Below are positions 43,912 through 55,355 of a stretch of DNA of 64,000 nt, piece by piece. Position 1 is the stretch's first letter, and each line of letters opens with the position of its first letter. This DNA is from Prorocentrum cordatum (taxonomy: Eukaryota; Sar; Dinophyceae; Prorocentrales; Prorocentraceae). The notes beneath the pieces were generated by a model. It made no database searches, was not told where the DNA came from, and saw only the letters and a list, made by a program, of their open reading frames with translations. A program made the position numbers and the translations under genes. The stretch covers positions 959,628-1,023,627 of the forward strand of contig CAUYUJ010005669.1 in assembly GCA_963575745.1 (NCBI GenBank), read 5' to 3'.

Positions 43912-44498
43912 TTTTCATCTCGGAGATCGTAGCAACTGCGACGTGGGCGTGTGGAGGGCCCATCGAGTGTTTTTTTTCCCGCCGCTCTCACTTGCATGGC
44001 GTAGTCTTTTCCTGTTTGGATGGCCACTCGACACGGCGAACAGGAGATTGGGATCAGCCAGAAGTCCGAGTTGAGGTGTTGCTGTTCTCGTGCCATCATC
44101 GCCGTGCGCAGCGACAGACTTCTGCAGGTTGCTGATAGCTTGTCCGAGTTGGGTGTGGTGATCGTCTCCTTTGCCTCCTCCTTTTTGCGGCTGTGGTCTG
44201 CGCGGTGGTTCGCCTCCTCCTGCCGCCGCCGCCCCGCTCGAGTCCCCGCCCTTGGCCTGCTGGGGGCCCCCCTTGCCCCCCTTCGTGGCCCTCTCGTCTG
44301 ACTGCTGGAGGTCTCCTCTGTCTGCCCTGCACTTGAGGCCCCAAGCTGGCACGTCGAGCGGTCGCAGCCCCATGAGTTCGGCTGGCATTTCCTGTATGTG
44401 CCGCACCCTTCTTGGGTTCTCTGACCGATGTGGGGCCTGGGTCATGAGTTCTCGCGTGGGCGTGGTACCCTGGCAGGCCTTGAGCCCCAACATCACAG
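43912..44498 (-). pseudogene. Gly/Gln-rich coding fragment downstream of the LINE zinc fingers
   Basis: Text such as GLRPLDVPAWGLKCRADRGD, LQQSDERATKGGKGGPQQAKGG and LGQAISNLQKSVAAHGDDGT, then a run toward KRLRHASESGGKK. It follows the zinc-finger segment after an apparent frameshift at about 44460, so it is probably the C-terminal tail of the same LINE product. Confidence 0.4.
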
Positions 44499-45139
44499 AT
44501 CTTGCACTTCAAACTTGCTGGTGGGACAATTGGGTGGCTCCATTTGCTGCGGTCACGGTGACATATTCCATGTCCGTCGGCGGCCCTCGTGGCGTGGTCG
44601 ATTGCCGTGCGCCTGTCTGCAAAGGTACTTTCGCACCAAGGGCATTGGTTAGTCGCCACTAAGCTGGCTACCAATGGTCGGATGTTGTGTAGCTCTCTGC
44701 GATGCCCTATGAGTGCCGCTGTCGTCGCAAAACGTTTCCCACATACCCTGGAATGTCCCTGCTCGTCCGCGACCACACAATCGCACCAAAAAGGCTTTGT
44801 CACCTCCTCGCCTCCTTTCAACTCCTCGTCCTCCTTCCCCTGGTCCCAAGTCAGTGCTGCACTGCGGATAACCGTCACATCCATGTTTGTCCACTGTTGC
44901 CACGCCTGGGTCCCTGGGCAAAAGATCTCGAAATCCGAGGTCCGTTTGTCGTACCAAGCCTTCATTTCCTCCGCCACCTCAGCCAGTGCATCCAGGTCTG
45001 CTTTAAGTTGTAGGGCCCACGGGGTCGAACAAACACACACCCACTTGTGTGCCTGCAGCCTGCGAATTTGTCTCCTCTCGTCTAGTTTGGATTCGCCAAA
45101 CACTGCAGCAATGACATGTGCATGCTCGTGGGGGTACAA
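44463..45139 (-). pseudogene. LINE C-terminal zinc-finger region
   Basis: Minus frame with about three Cys/His motifs: CDCVVADEQGHSRVCGKRF...H, CPWCESTFADRRTAIDH...H and CKICDVGAQGLPGYHAHARTH. Such fingers follow the RT domain in many LINE proteins and may bind target DNA or element RNA. The text becomes Arg-rich nonsense after about 44460, where the coding frame apparently shifts. Confidence 0.65.
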
Positions 45140-45410
45140 CGCCCAGTTTCTGTACCACTTTAATCGCCTGGTCCTGAGGGCTGTGGCACTCCTTTCTATC
45201 CCCCATTATTTGAACACTCGTGCTGTCGGATAGCAACGGGTCTCACCTGATTCGAGCTGCCAACTCATCCGTCCTACTGCAAGTCTGCGCAAGTACTTCC
45301 CAATCACAGCATCGAGGGCATCTGTCAGGGCAGCTGGGAGAACGAAAGCCGTCATGCCGCTCCATGCGGCTCCCAAGACGAATGCAATGAACATGGTGCG
45401 CTTGATGGGG

Positions 45411-46337
45411 TCAGGGGTGTCTGAGCTCCAAAAACAGCCACATTGCCTCCAGGCCACTCTCATGGCTGATATCCGTCTGCGCACTTCCCCCCCCCAGCCC
45501 CTGGTCAGATGGGAGGTAAGGTCCAAGGACTCTCATCTCTCGTAGCGCTTCCCCCTTTCGTTCAGTGGACCGACTGAGCTGCCTTGTCACTGTGCAGCTC
45601 CCAGGGCCACAGATGCACAAGAGGTGGTTGGTTTTGCCTTGGTTCAACGTCCATCCGCCCTTGCCAATTGTCTGTTCCAGTCTAGTCGTGGCTCCATTCA
45701 GCTGTTCTGTCACCGCGCTGGTCGTTGCTCCCTGGAGAATCGCGTGCGCGCGCGTCACATCGTCCATGAACGTGTTCAGTGCCAAGTCGTGCCAGGTGTC
45801 AGTCACGGGATTCAGTGTGTCGTGCCACGTTTGGTGTATATCCCTGTCTCTTTCCGACTGAAGCCACTTGTCTACATACAAGTTGTATACATCGTTGAAC
45901 TGGCGCGGGCACAGAGTGATACCCATCTGGGCACCCACCGTCGTCTCTGCGTGCAGCCACTCATCTGCGCAACGCATGCTGAGCTGTGCGCTGCAAATAG
46001 CTCCTAAGGCGAATGGCTGGTCTGCCTCGCTCGCATGTTTCCACGCCGTCGCCTGGAGGAGCCCCCGCTTCGCACTGGCAAATGCGTTGCTGCAATCGTA
46101 GTTTGTGTGCACAATGCTCACTCCCCCTCCCCTAGCCCTCCACTGCGCAGCCTGTAAGCAGAGAATCGCATTTTCGCGGCTCCTATGCGCCAGGCCTCCT
46201 TGGGCCCATGGGGGGTGACTGGGTTGAGGGTCACTTTTGTGTATACCCCAATGCCGCGCCATACTCATAGAGTCGCATGCATGCATGAAACGTTTCCCTC
46301 CGACGCCTGGTTTCCCATTGTTTTTTATCCGCGCCAA
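45411..46337 (-). pseudogene. LINE reverse transcriptase core
   Basis: In the frame starting at 46337, motif A reads YDCSNAFAS (D81), motif B GAQMGITLCPRQFN (residues 135-148), motif C TFMDDV (D192, D193) and the following motif GWTLNQGKT. The catalytic Asp residues are present, with FMDD in place of the usual FADD/YADD. The upstream part overlaps another open frame (46231-46330), so a frameshift lies near the start. The frame ends at 45411 before the zinc-finger region. Confidence 0.75.
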
Positions 46338-47905
46338 AGGAAATATAACGATGCCACGCCCGGGGAGTCACCTGCGATGTCTTGCATTTCATCAACAGCT
46401 GATCCAGAAGCTGCTGGAACAAATGCGGCCCCTCTTCGTCGTTCCTGCGCAATTTGGCCGTGCCCAATCCCCCTCTCTCTGGTCGGTCCGCGAAGTACGG
46501 TGTCACTTCGCAAGCGTCCAACTCTGCGCCGTCCAATTTCTCACCCGTACTGCCCAGTCTCTCCCCGCTGTTCCATCCCATCCTTTCCAAACTTCTTCTA
46601 CCTACTCGATAACGAAGCAGTGTCGTGTACTTGCTCAGATCCTCCTCGTCCTCTCTCCCTTCAGCTGCACGAATCCTACTGGCTTCTATCTGGCGGCTCA
46701 AGAGCTCTGGGTGCTCAAGGTGCGTCGAGGGATCCAGGATCATCCAAGTAAATTCCACGGGGATCCCCCATCTAGGCCAGGCCCGTCGTTTTGCCACCTT
46801 TTTACAATATGTCAGCATCCAGCTCTTGTCCAACAGCATGAGAGCCATGGCCTCCGTATCTTCTGGCAAAGGTAACTGCTCTTCGATTCTCTCCCGTTGC
46901 TCCCTAACGTACTCGTCCAGGTCGATCTCCTGTGCTGCTAGTCCTCCTTCCTCAGGTCTCTTGCCAAGTTCTCGAAGCCATTCCTCTTTCGGCCAGTGTG
47001 TTCTAGCTGTCTGATAATATCGTTTTTGGGGGCCTCTGCCGTTTCGCTGGCATTGGATACGTAGTCTGTGCATGGTGCAGAAATCGTTTCTCTGATGGGC
47101 TTCCCAGATGTCCTCCACAAGTTTAGCTCTTCTCGCCTTCTCGGCGTCTTGCCTCGAGACCTTCAGCAGGGCCGTCATCCCGAGAGTTTCTGTTGTGTAT
47201 GCACAAGTTGTTCGTCGGACTCGCCATCTACCACTCTCTCTCTTAGGGCCCTCCTGTCTGCGAACAGTGTCATCCGTCGCTCTCGCGCCACTTCCGTAGT
47301 CGAGTCCAAGTCTTTCTGCCCCTGTCGGAAGCAGGTGTCCAGCGCCCTCCGAGCTGCTCCACTCCACAGGTCCCGCATTTTGTCGGGCGTCCCCTCCTGC
47401 TTCGCCTGCTCCCACTCTTCCTGCATCCCCTCCATCTCCCTCTCCAGAGCAGCAAAAAGGTCGGGGCGCGCTGTGCCTCTGCGGAGGCATTCCATCAGCT
47501 TGCCCCGGTCCAGGGGGGGGGGCCCTTTCCCTTCGCGCCGACGCAAAACTGTTCCTGCCCGATGCATCTAGGACGATTCCTATGGGGATGTGGTCTCTGC
47601 GTCCTCTCCTCCGTATCAGCTGCGGCCTCTTCGCCGACGTGCGCAACGCTACGCAGCGAGACACCAAAGGAAGGGCAGAGACTGGAATAGCCATGTGGTC
47701 GATTGTGCTGGAGCCTCCCTGCGGGGAATAGTAGGTCGGGCCCACATCGTAATACGTTGTAGCCACTGCTAGGTGGGAACCTGTACACATCTCCCTGAAA
47801 TACTGCCCGTTCTCGTTTTCCAGAAAGTGGTGCTTTGGTCCCGTCGTGGCTCCTCTATTAGCAGTGACCACTCCGTCTGGTCCTCTATGCAAGCCTAGCT
47901 GACTG
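46231..47905 (-). pseudogene. LINE endonuclease C-terminus and linker to RT
   Basis: After the microsatellite the frame shows SSTIDHMAIPV, ...LQ-like KRPQLIRRRGRRDHIPIGIV, the SxxDH and RDH motifs of APE-type endonucleases. At a run of G at about 47512-47522 the coding text moves to another frame (RGKLMECLRRGTARPDLF, LEREMEGMQEEWEQAKQEGT, to about 47175). It then returns to the first frame (MTALLKVSRQDAEKARRAKL, EDIWEAHQRNDFCTMHRLRI, FADRPERGGLGTAKL, QVTPRAWHRYI) up to 46231. Confidence 0.65.
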
Positions 47906-47910
47906 TTGAT

Positions 47911-48020
47911 GCCCCCCCCCCCCCCCCCCCACCCCCACCACCACCCACACACACACACACGCGCGCACACGCACGCACGCACGCGCACACGCACACGCAC
48001 ACACACACACACACACACAC
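47911..48020. repeat. C-run and (AC/GC)n microsatellite inside the LINE endonuclease
   Basis: A run of about 20 C (47911-47930) followed by CCAC, then (AC)n with GC interruptions. It splits the endonuclease coding sequence. Confidence 0.95.
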
Positions 48021-48029
48021 ACCACTACT

Positions 48030-48463
48030 GTGCAGCGAGCCCCCAGCCCGTCGCACTGGTTCTCTACCAATCCCGTCACTTTTTTTGCTATCGTGGAGAA
48101 GGACTGGCAGTGGATGGGGGCGAGGTAAACCCTAGAAAAGCAGAAGTCCACTTCTCTTGACCAGATACGGAGGCCCCCCACTCGACCTTGGATCTCGGCT
48201 GGGGGGACCCGTAGGGACGTCGGGTGTATATGGTGAGCCACTAGAATGGCGATTCCACAGACCTTCGTCACAAACTTGCCTTTCTTCCCTCCAAGCCGAT
48301 ATGCCAAATGGTGTGGTAGTCGGTGGGTAAATGCTCCCTCTGCTGCCGCCCAGTGATGTGTCCCGTTTAATAGTGCTATGTCCCAGCCCTTCAGCTCGCA
48401 GCTAATGTCTTCTAGTCGTTCGCTCATCGCTGCGCTCTGTGGGTTGTAAGTGACTATTTTCAT
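48030..48463 (-). pseudogene. LINE APE-type endonuclease, N-terminal part
   Basis: Begins MKIVTYNPQSAAMSERLEDI, with the conserved Asn (YNPQS), then ELKGWDIALLNGTHHW where most APE endonucleases have L-Q-E-T; here the catalytic Glu position reads Gly. Later text includes LRIWSREVDFCFSRVYLAPIH and AKKVTGLVE before the microsatellite. The start is taken at the ATG at 48463. Confidence 0.7.
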
Positions 48464-51400
48464 TAGGCGGACTGCGGGTGTATGTGGCCGCGACTGCCCC
48501 CCTCTCCCCCTGCCTCCTCCCTTGGCCGAGGCAGCAAGCGGATAGGCCGAGCAAGTCGCGTGGTGGAAGCTTCGTACCCTCCTGGCGGGTCGGTAAAGCC
48601 TCGACCCTGCCCACGCCGACTAGGAGGAGGAGGAGGCGCAGGAGTAGGAGGAGGAGGAAGAGGAGGAGGAGGAGGAGGAGGAGGAGGAGGAGGAGGAGAA
48701 CCCCCTCCCCCTCCAACTTATGGTGGAGGTGGTGGCCCACCACAGTGGAACCGGGCACTGGACTGCGAGCAGGGCCGGGGGCCAGGCGCAGAGCCAACAC
48801 CGGGCCCAGGAGCCGACCTCCAGCGCAGGAGGGGCCCCGCGAACATGCGCCGCAGCGCGGCGCTGCCGAAGGGCTGGCCACCGCCGCAGGCCACGCGCGA
48901 CGCGGTCACGGACGAGGGGCGCGCGCAGACCACCCCCCGCAACTCGGACCACCGAGGGGCGGAGGTTCCACCAGTGGAAGCATGCAGCGATGCGCCGACC
49001 GGCCTCCAGACCTCAGTTCCGGGCAGGAGATCCAAAGGAAAACAAACGACGGCTGGGCAAAAGCCGGGGGGGCTGCCAAAGGCAAGGAACAACCGCGCCA
49101 CGGACGCACCCAGCTGGCATCGGCCACCGCGCGCAGCAGCAGTGGCCGCGGCCAGCGGTGGCACGGCGCGGCGCCACAGACGCCCCCAGCAGGCATCCCT
49201 CCACGAAGCCGCACACAAGACCAAACCCGCTCCGGCTAGCACCAGGCCGGCTTGCGAGGGTGGGATAACTCCACAAGCTTTGCAAGCACCCGAGGCTTTG
49301 CCAAACAAAACGAAGGCAATCTACGACCTACCGCAATTCGGCGACAGCAGGACGGAGCCAGAAGACCGCAGCGAGCCACGCGGGCAAGCCGTGACATCCA
49401 ACGAGAGCTCGAAAGCCTCACCCAGCGAAGCACCCAGGCGTCGCTGCCCAGGCAAAGGACGGACACTGATAATCCCAAGGAGGCAAGAGCCCCGCCAGCG
49501 ATGGCCGAGCCCGCGTCGCCCGGGCCAGGAGCAGAAGCCCCTCAGAAGGCACTGGAAGAGAGCCGATCCAAAGGGCCACCGGGACCCCTGGCCCCTGGGC
49601 CGCAGGGACCGACCGGACACCAAGCCAGCGCCCGGCACAAAGGGCCAGCCCAAGTCAAACTGGGGGCGGAATCGTCCGACATCGACACAGATGGAAAGGA
49701 CGAGGCGGAGCTGGAATCGGCCAACAACGACTGCGACGCGGACGCGCGGGACAAGACGGACAGCGAGGCCGGCCGCGACGCGGTGCCGAGCGCAGGATCT
49801 GCCGTGGCTGCCGCGCCAGCGCGCGGCCGCGGGAGAGGCGGCCCTGCGCTCGGCGACGACGACATCGGCGGCGGCCCCCGCCGCCCCCGTCGCTCGGGCT
49901 GCCACCGCCGTCGGTTCGCCCACCTGCCCTTCCGCCTGGCCGCCGCCGCCTCCATTGCGAAGATTTGTCTGCGGGGAATGTTATTGCCCTCGCAGGCGCT
50001 ATTCTCGGGCCCCCCAAGGCGCGCGCGATCGCGGTTGAAAGTCCGAGAGACCTCGCTATGGGGCGCCCAGACGGGAAGAGGCATCGCCCTAGCTCCACGG
50101 ATTGAAGCGGCCCGCAGACGGCCCATCCCGCAAACGTTAACGCCACTAATCTGGGCGCCAAATGGAACGACGTTTTGACGCAACTTCGCGAGCACGACGG
50201 GGGCGCGACACCCTGCCGACCGTGCGCATGCCTTCGCCAGGTGCATCAAAGCACACGAAAACAATGCCTGGCGCCCTGGCTTGGGAATGAACCCGCGGAC
50301 GGCCATGTCAAACGGACAGGTCACGGAGACGGAATTGACCACAGAGCCCGATCCACTGCGGCCGAGCATGGCGGAGCATCCATCGCCGCGCAGGGCGCCC
50401 ACGTGGACGCCGCCAAGGGCGACCCCCCCACGGCGGCTTTCCTCGCCACCGCGCGATGGACGGACGCCCACTAACCCATGCCCACCCCGAATACCGCCAG
50501 GCACCCGAGGAGGGGTGGGCGGGGTCGATAAACCCTTAACGGAGGCATCTACGCGGCGATGGTCCACGACAAATCAGGGCCCGAAAACGCGGCGCTTCCC
50601 CATCGGAGCGGGGGATGCGACCCACATATCTGCAAAGGCGCTCAGCGACATCAAGATTTCGGCTTCCCTCACCCAAATCACAAAGCTGGGGTCGTCGAGC
50701 GCGGCCACGGGATTTCCCAGCAAAAAAACTGCACCGGCGAACGCGACTTCGACTGGGATTGCAGATGACAAAAGACAGGGAGGACCCGCATCGACCACGT
50801 GCTCGAAGACGCCAGGGCAGGCAGCTGGTCGCCAACTTCGCCTTGCTCCGCGATCCCCCACCGCGCAGCATCTCGGAATGCCGTCTCCTTGAGACGAGAC
50901 GTCGCCAGACGACCAGCGAGATGGCTCAAGGCGGCCATTGCACATCCACTTGCCGACCCTGCACCCGACAGCGAGGAACAATGCGCCCCCAGGGGCGGCA
51001 TCGAGCAAGCCCACAGCGAGACGAAGGACACGGCTGACGCGACCGATAACGATGACAAGCTGTTCGACCTCCCGAATCAGCCTGCACGCGACTACCACAA
51101 CGAGCCTCGCACCAGAAGCGCGCCACAAGAGCGCGACCAGCCAGCCACCAGGCGCGGCGAGCCCCCATCCTTCCGAGACCGCCACGCCACCCCGCTGGGA
51201 AGCGGAGAGAATGGAGCCCACGGGCCGCCCGACGAATGACTTGGGATAGCTCTCCAGGCAACGCAGATCCATCAGAAAGGGCATGACTGTTCACCGCCAG
51301 CGCGCGGGCGACCAGCGAACCAATCGCCCGGGCCCCCGGCCAAACGTCCAGCACGCTTGGACGGAAGCCAACGCGCTCGCCAGGGTACGACCCACGAATC

Positions 51401-53800
51401 ATCGAATTTCTGCACGTCTGGGATCGCGACGGAACACCGACTGACCTGCAGCTCGACAACCAGCCGGGCGCTGCGGCTGCACAGCTGAAGCGCCTCTCGA
51501 TCGCAACCGCAGCTCACCGCATCAAGGCTCGGGAAAGCTGCGCGCGAGCTGCGGGCGGGGGCAAAACTAAAAGACAATGAGTCAAAGCGGCAGATCACTC
51601 CCACGCCGCCCACCTTCGCGCCCGCGCAACGGCCCACCAGGCGAGCCAGCAGGCACTGACGAAGGACAAGAGCGGGGAGAGGATTCGCCAGGGCAGAACG
51701 CCGACTCAACCACCGCGCCCGGCGAGTCCTGGGCAGGCACCGCGCCGCGGGGATCCGAAAGGGCGAGATCGCACCCAAATGGGGGGATTGCACAGCGGGG
51801 CAACCTGGAACTACTCCCAGAGCCGGCACCAGCCGAGCCTTCGTCCTCACGGACGATGCCATCACACATCCCATCAGGACGAAACCTGCCGCCAGAGAGG
51901 GGGGCCTCGACGAGCGGGCCGCGGAGCCAGAACGCATTCGCGGGCGCAGCGCCTGAACCGCTACCCCAAGACCCGAGCCCGCGCTTGCAGAGCGGCAACT
52001 GTCCACCATGTCAATGCGGGCGCATGCCGGAGCAGCGCCAGCTTACCGCAGCCTGGCCCCCCACCAGACCCACCCCGCCAACTTCGGCGCCGCCCCGCGC
52101 GCCCCCGCCAGCAATGTCAGCACCGCGCGCGCCTTCCCTGTGGAGCGCGCGAGGAACCTCGAGATGCCCTTGGCGGGCGCAGCACAGAACGGACAGAAGT
52201 GCTCCGATCACCCCCCACCGACATCGATCTCAACCTGGCCCTCCACGCTGGCTGCTCGCGCGACGACGCGCGAGCCCACCCCAATTTCGACGGCCGCCGC
52301 GGCCAACGCGCCCGCGTGGCAGGCGCCCCCTCCGCCGCCCCCGCGTTGGGAAGCAAGCGCCTTCCCGCGCGGCGATATCAAGCCTCCGACGCGCGCCTGG
52401 ACCGAGCGGCAACATGGGCGCGCAGCGCGGTCGGCCGCCAGCAAGGCGTTCGACTGCGACCGCAACTCCACGGCCCCAGCGGCGCACGAGCTGCAGGCCC
52501 CCCTCGACAACGCCGCGCCGTTTGACGAGTTGCCCGGGCAGACGACCAGCCCGCGCAGAGTCGTCGGTTAGGTCCTGGGCGAAGAACTCCACCGCAAGGT
52601 CGCGGCCCCCCACCTGAACGACCACCCGCCCGAAACACGCCACTGGGAAAAATTCGCGAGTCCCCACATCCACGTTGCCCCAAAAGTCGACGGCCCAGGT
52701 GCCGGCCTCGAGGCCGCGACCGACGCCACACTGTAACAGGCCATCAACAGACTTCCGCGCATCGGGCGCCCTCCCGAAAGCTCGGAAGCGAGAGCGGGCT
52801 CGGTCGGGCCCCGTGGCGGCCAGCGCGCGCGTCGCGGAGGGCGACGTCCAGGCGCCGCGCGACAGGGCCTGGAACATCGACAACGACGCTGCGATCGCCG
52901 CCACCACGCCCAAGGAACGGCCCTGGATCTCCGAGCGTGCGCCCCGCGCCCCGACTGCCCCAGGAAACGCTCTTGAACTCGACGCAATGACCTGAAGGGG
53001 GGCGCCCAGGGAGCCAGGAAGCAAGCGCGGAGGGACACCAGTCTCATTGCGGAACCCGAAAGGTTGCACTGGACATGGCCCAGGCACGGCACCACGCACG
53101 ACTGGGGCGCCTGACTCGAGTCACCCACGAGACAGCTGGCCTTCTCGCGCATGCGCTCAGGGCCGCACAGCGAGATCCCATCTCCGAAGGATTCCAGACG
53201 CAGGACACGACCTCGGCGCCACGGCCGCCACCAAGCAGGGCCTGGACGAATTACTTTGCCGAAACGTGGCTCCTCAGAACCAACGGCGACATCCAATGCG
53301 CTGCCAGGCAAGCCGGCCGCCTCTGCAACTACCTCTGCGGGGGCTACCATGCCCGGCTGAGGCGAGTCGAGGCTGCGCAGATGGTGCGACCACGAAGAAG
53401 AAGAAGCCCAAGGGGACGCGGCGCGGAAATGTCGGCGCTGGAAAAGACAGTAGAGCGCCATCAAAACCATGACCACAACAGAACAGCAATGGCAGGATCT
53501 CCCGCTACGCACCAGGCGCTGGCCTGCTGGAAGAAGACCCAGCCCCCCCCCCAATCCACAGGCTGCCTTGGCGAACGATGAGCTCCCATAGCCCGCCCCG
53601 CGACCAGCCAAGGAGGACCCAAACGAATCGTCCGATGGGGAGTACACCGATGAACGCGGAGCCAGATGAGCGCATGCGGCGACAGACGGGGCTTGTTCCA
53701 ACCAAGCTCACTTAGCGCTGGCCTGGGCAGTTTTCCGGGTGTACCACAGACCCGACCACCGGCCGAACCTCTCTGCCCGCGTCCACGGGCTGGCCCAGTC
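48464..53800. other. T-poor, GC-rich region with only compositional open frames
   Basis: Frames are open on both strands at once (plus 48482-50038, plus 49252-50178, plus 51577-52617, minus 49542-50567, minus 52568-53701). Products are Pro/Arg/Ala-rich on plus and Leu/Ala/Arg/Cys-rich on minus, without domains I can name. A GGA tract lies at about 48623-48697. The plus strand is T-poor as in 37.7-40.5 kb, so both may be parts of one decayed element into which the LINE inserted, but I could not align them. Confidence 0.4.
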
Positions 53801-53826
53801 CGCCCAACAGGCAGAAAACGCTGCCC

Positions 53827-54132
53827 ATGCTCAGTATGGTAGCCACAGACGGGCTTGAGGACCCCGACGGGCTTGAAGACCTGCTAAAGGGAAACAACCA
53901 CAACGCGCGGGGCCGAAAGCGGACTTGGGGAAGGAAATTCACTGGGCGCCCCCAGCTAAATCCGATCTATTCAAAGTCCCAAGCATATGGAAAGCAAATT
54001 GGGAGACAATGTACCAGCGAAGGACGAATCAATCGGATTGCCGAAATGTTCAACCGACATGCTGACGAAATCGCCACCGCAAGAGCGAGGCTGCACAGCA
54101 CCCCACAAAGTGTGATGGACGTCGCCAAATAG
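53827..54132 (+). CDS. Short plus-strand ORF of unknown function
   Basis: 101 codons from an ATG, with more balanced composition than its surroundings: LEDLLKGNNHNARGRKRTWG, QLNPIYSKSQAYGKQIG, RINRIAEMFNRHADEIATAR. After the TAG at 54130-54132 similar text continues in the same frame (CKLAAVLHTAADVIYDLRH), so this may be a piece of a longer, broken coding region. Family not recognised. Confidence 0.3.
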   Translation: MLSMVATDGLEDPDGLEDLLKGNNHNARGRKRTWGRKFTGRPQLNPIYSKSQAYGKQIGRQCTSEGRINRIAEMFNRHADEIATARARLHSTPQSVMDVAK

Positions 54133-55343
54133 CGATGCAAACTCGCCGCTGTCCTACACACCGCGGCCGATGTCATCTATGATCTGCGACACCGGACGCT
54201 GCCGTACCCTCGCAGGAGAACGGGGAACTCCAGTTTGGAGCTATCGAAGATGGCACCAATGACGCTTACCATTGGCCAAAGGGGGCACGGCTCAGGCGCA
54301 CAAGGAGGACCACCTCCCATGGGCGGGCCACCAAGTCCCCGAACATGTTGACGGACTCGACGACCCTTGGCCCACACCCACAGAAGAATTCGAAGGCGAG
54401 AACCTCGACCCGCAAGAGCTCGGTGCTTCAATCAACAGGCGAAGGCGAGAACCTCGAGCGCAAGAACCTCGAAGGCGAGAACCTCGACCCACAAAGAAGA
54501 TAGAGAAATGTCCTATCACGCACACCCCCGTGACCAAAGAACACTGCTTTGGACCACCCTGTCCAGGAACCGAACTCTATGCAGCGAAGTTGTTTCCTGC
54601 CCTGTACTGAAACTTGCTCAGGAGAGCGGATCCGGGTGTATACGGGATCCTGGCGCATACATGTTGCGCTGTTTCCCTAAGAAACTGATTCAAAAAAATA
54701 CACCACACCACCCCGACGTCGTCACCGACCCTCAGAAAGTCCTGCACAACCCGCCACTGGTAATGCATATGTTCCAGATTCCGGCCCGTTGCACCGCCTA
54801 GCGCACAGCCCGCTAACGACCAGGTGAGTCAGAACGCGGTGGCCGCCCATCGCGCCCAAGGCAGCCAGCACTTTCAATCGGCCAGCCAGGGTTCCGACAA
54901 AGGCGGCCGCCAGCCGCGGAGCGACGGCCACCAGGCCAGCGGGACCGCCCAACGCACGGACCGCAGTCAAGCCCTCATGCAACACTTCACGGCGGCGAAC
55001 AGCCATCAACAAAGGAACCGCAAAAACACGCTCGCCGCCAGCGCGCAGGCGCTCCAGCACCGCGCAAACCAGCTTGCGCCCTCCTTCCACTAACTACAGG
55101 AACAATCAGCCCCGCTGATCGACAAGTTCCACCGAGCGCACAAAACCTGGAGAGGCTTTCTGGCCCGCTGCCGCTTTAGGGGCAGTCCTCCCTGGCAACC
55201 TCAAAACCCTTTTCGACGCTCAACGGGCGGCACACCAGTGCTAGCCCCACCTCCATTCCCACGGGCCACGAGCACAAATGCCACCTGTACCCTCGTCCGC
55301 TATTCTCGGGCCGCCGCGGCAGACGCCGCAAGGCGCCGCCTTT
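54133..55343. other. No gene recognised
   Basis: T-poor sequence continues. A local repeat of GGCGAGAACCTCGA words occurs at about 54402-54487. Open frames are compositional. Confidence 0.45.
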
Positions 55344-55355
55344 GAATATCCGAAA
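55344..55355. repeat. 12-bp direct repeat flanking the foldback element, left copy
   Basis: GAATATCCGAAA, repeated exactly at 56557-56568. Confidence 0.8.

Larger units (their letters stand above)
43232..48463 (-). mobile_element. Non-LTR (LINE) retrotransposon remnant with APE endonuclease and RT
   Basis: In minus-strand order: endonuclease N-terminus, a GT/GC microsatellite, endonuclease C-terminus, helical linker, RT, C2H2 zinc fingers and a Gly/Gln tail. The endonuclease-first, RT-second order and zinc fingers after RT are those of LINE elements, which prime reverse transcription on nicked target DNA. Several frame changes and the microsatellite show that it is inactive. The 3' limit is uncertain. 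Confidence 0.75.

Noticed and set aside
48482-50038. A 518-codon plus-strand ORF
   Set aside because: Composition-driven (Pro/Arg/Gly-rich), with other frames equally open and no domain recognised.
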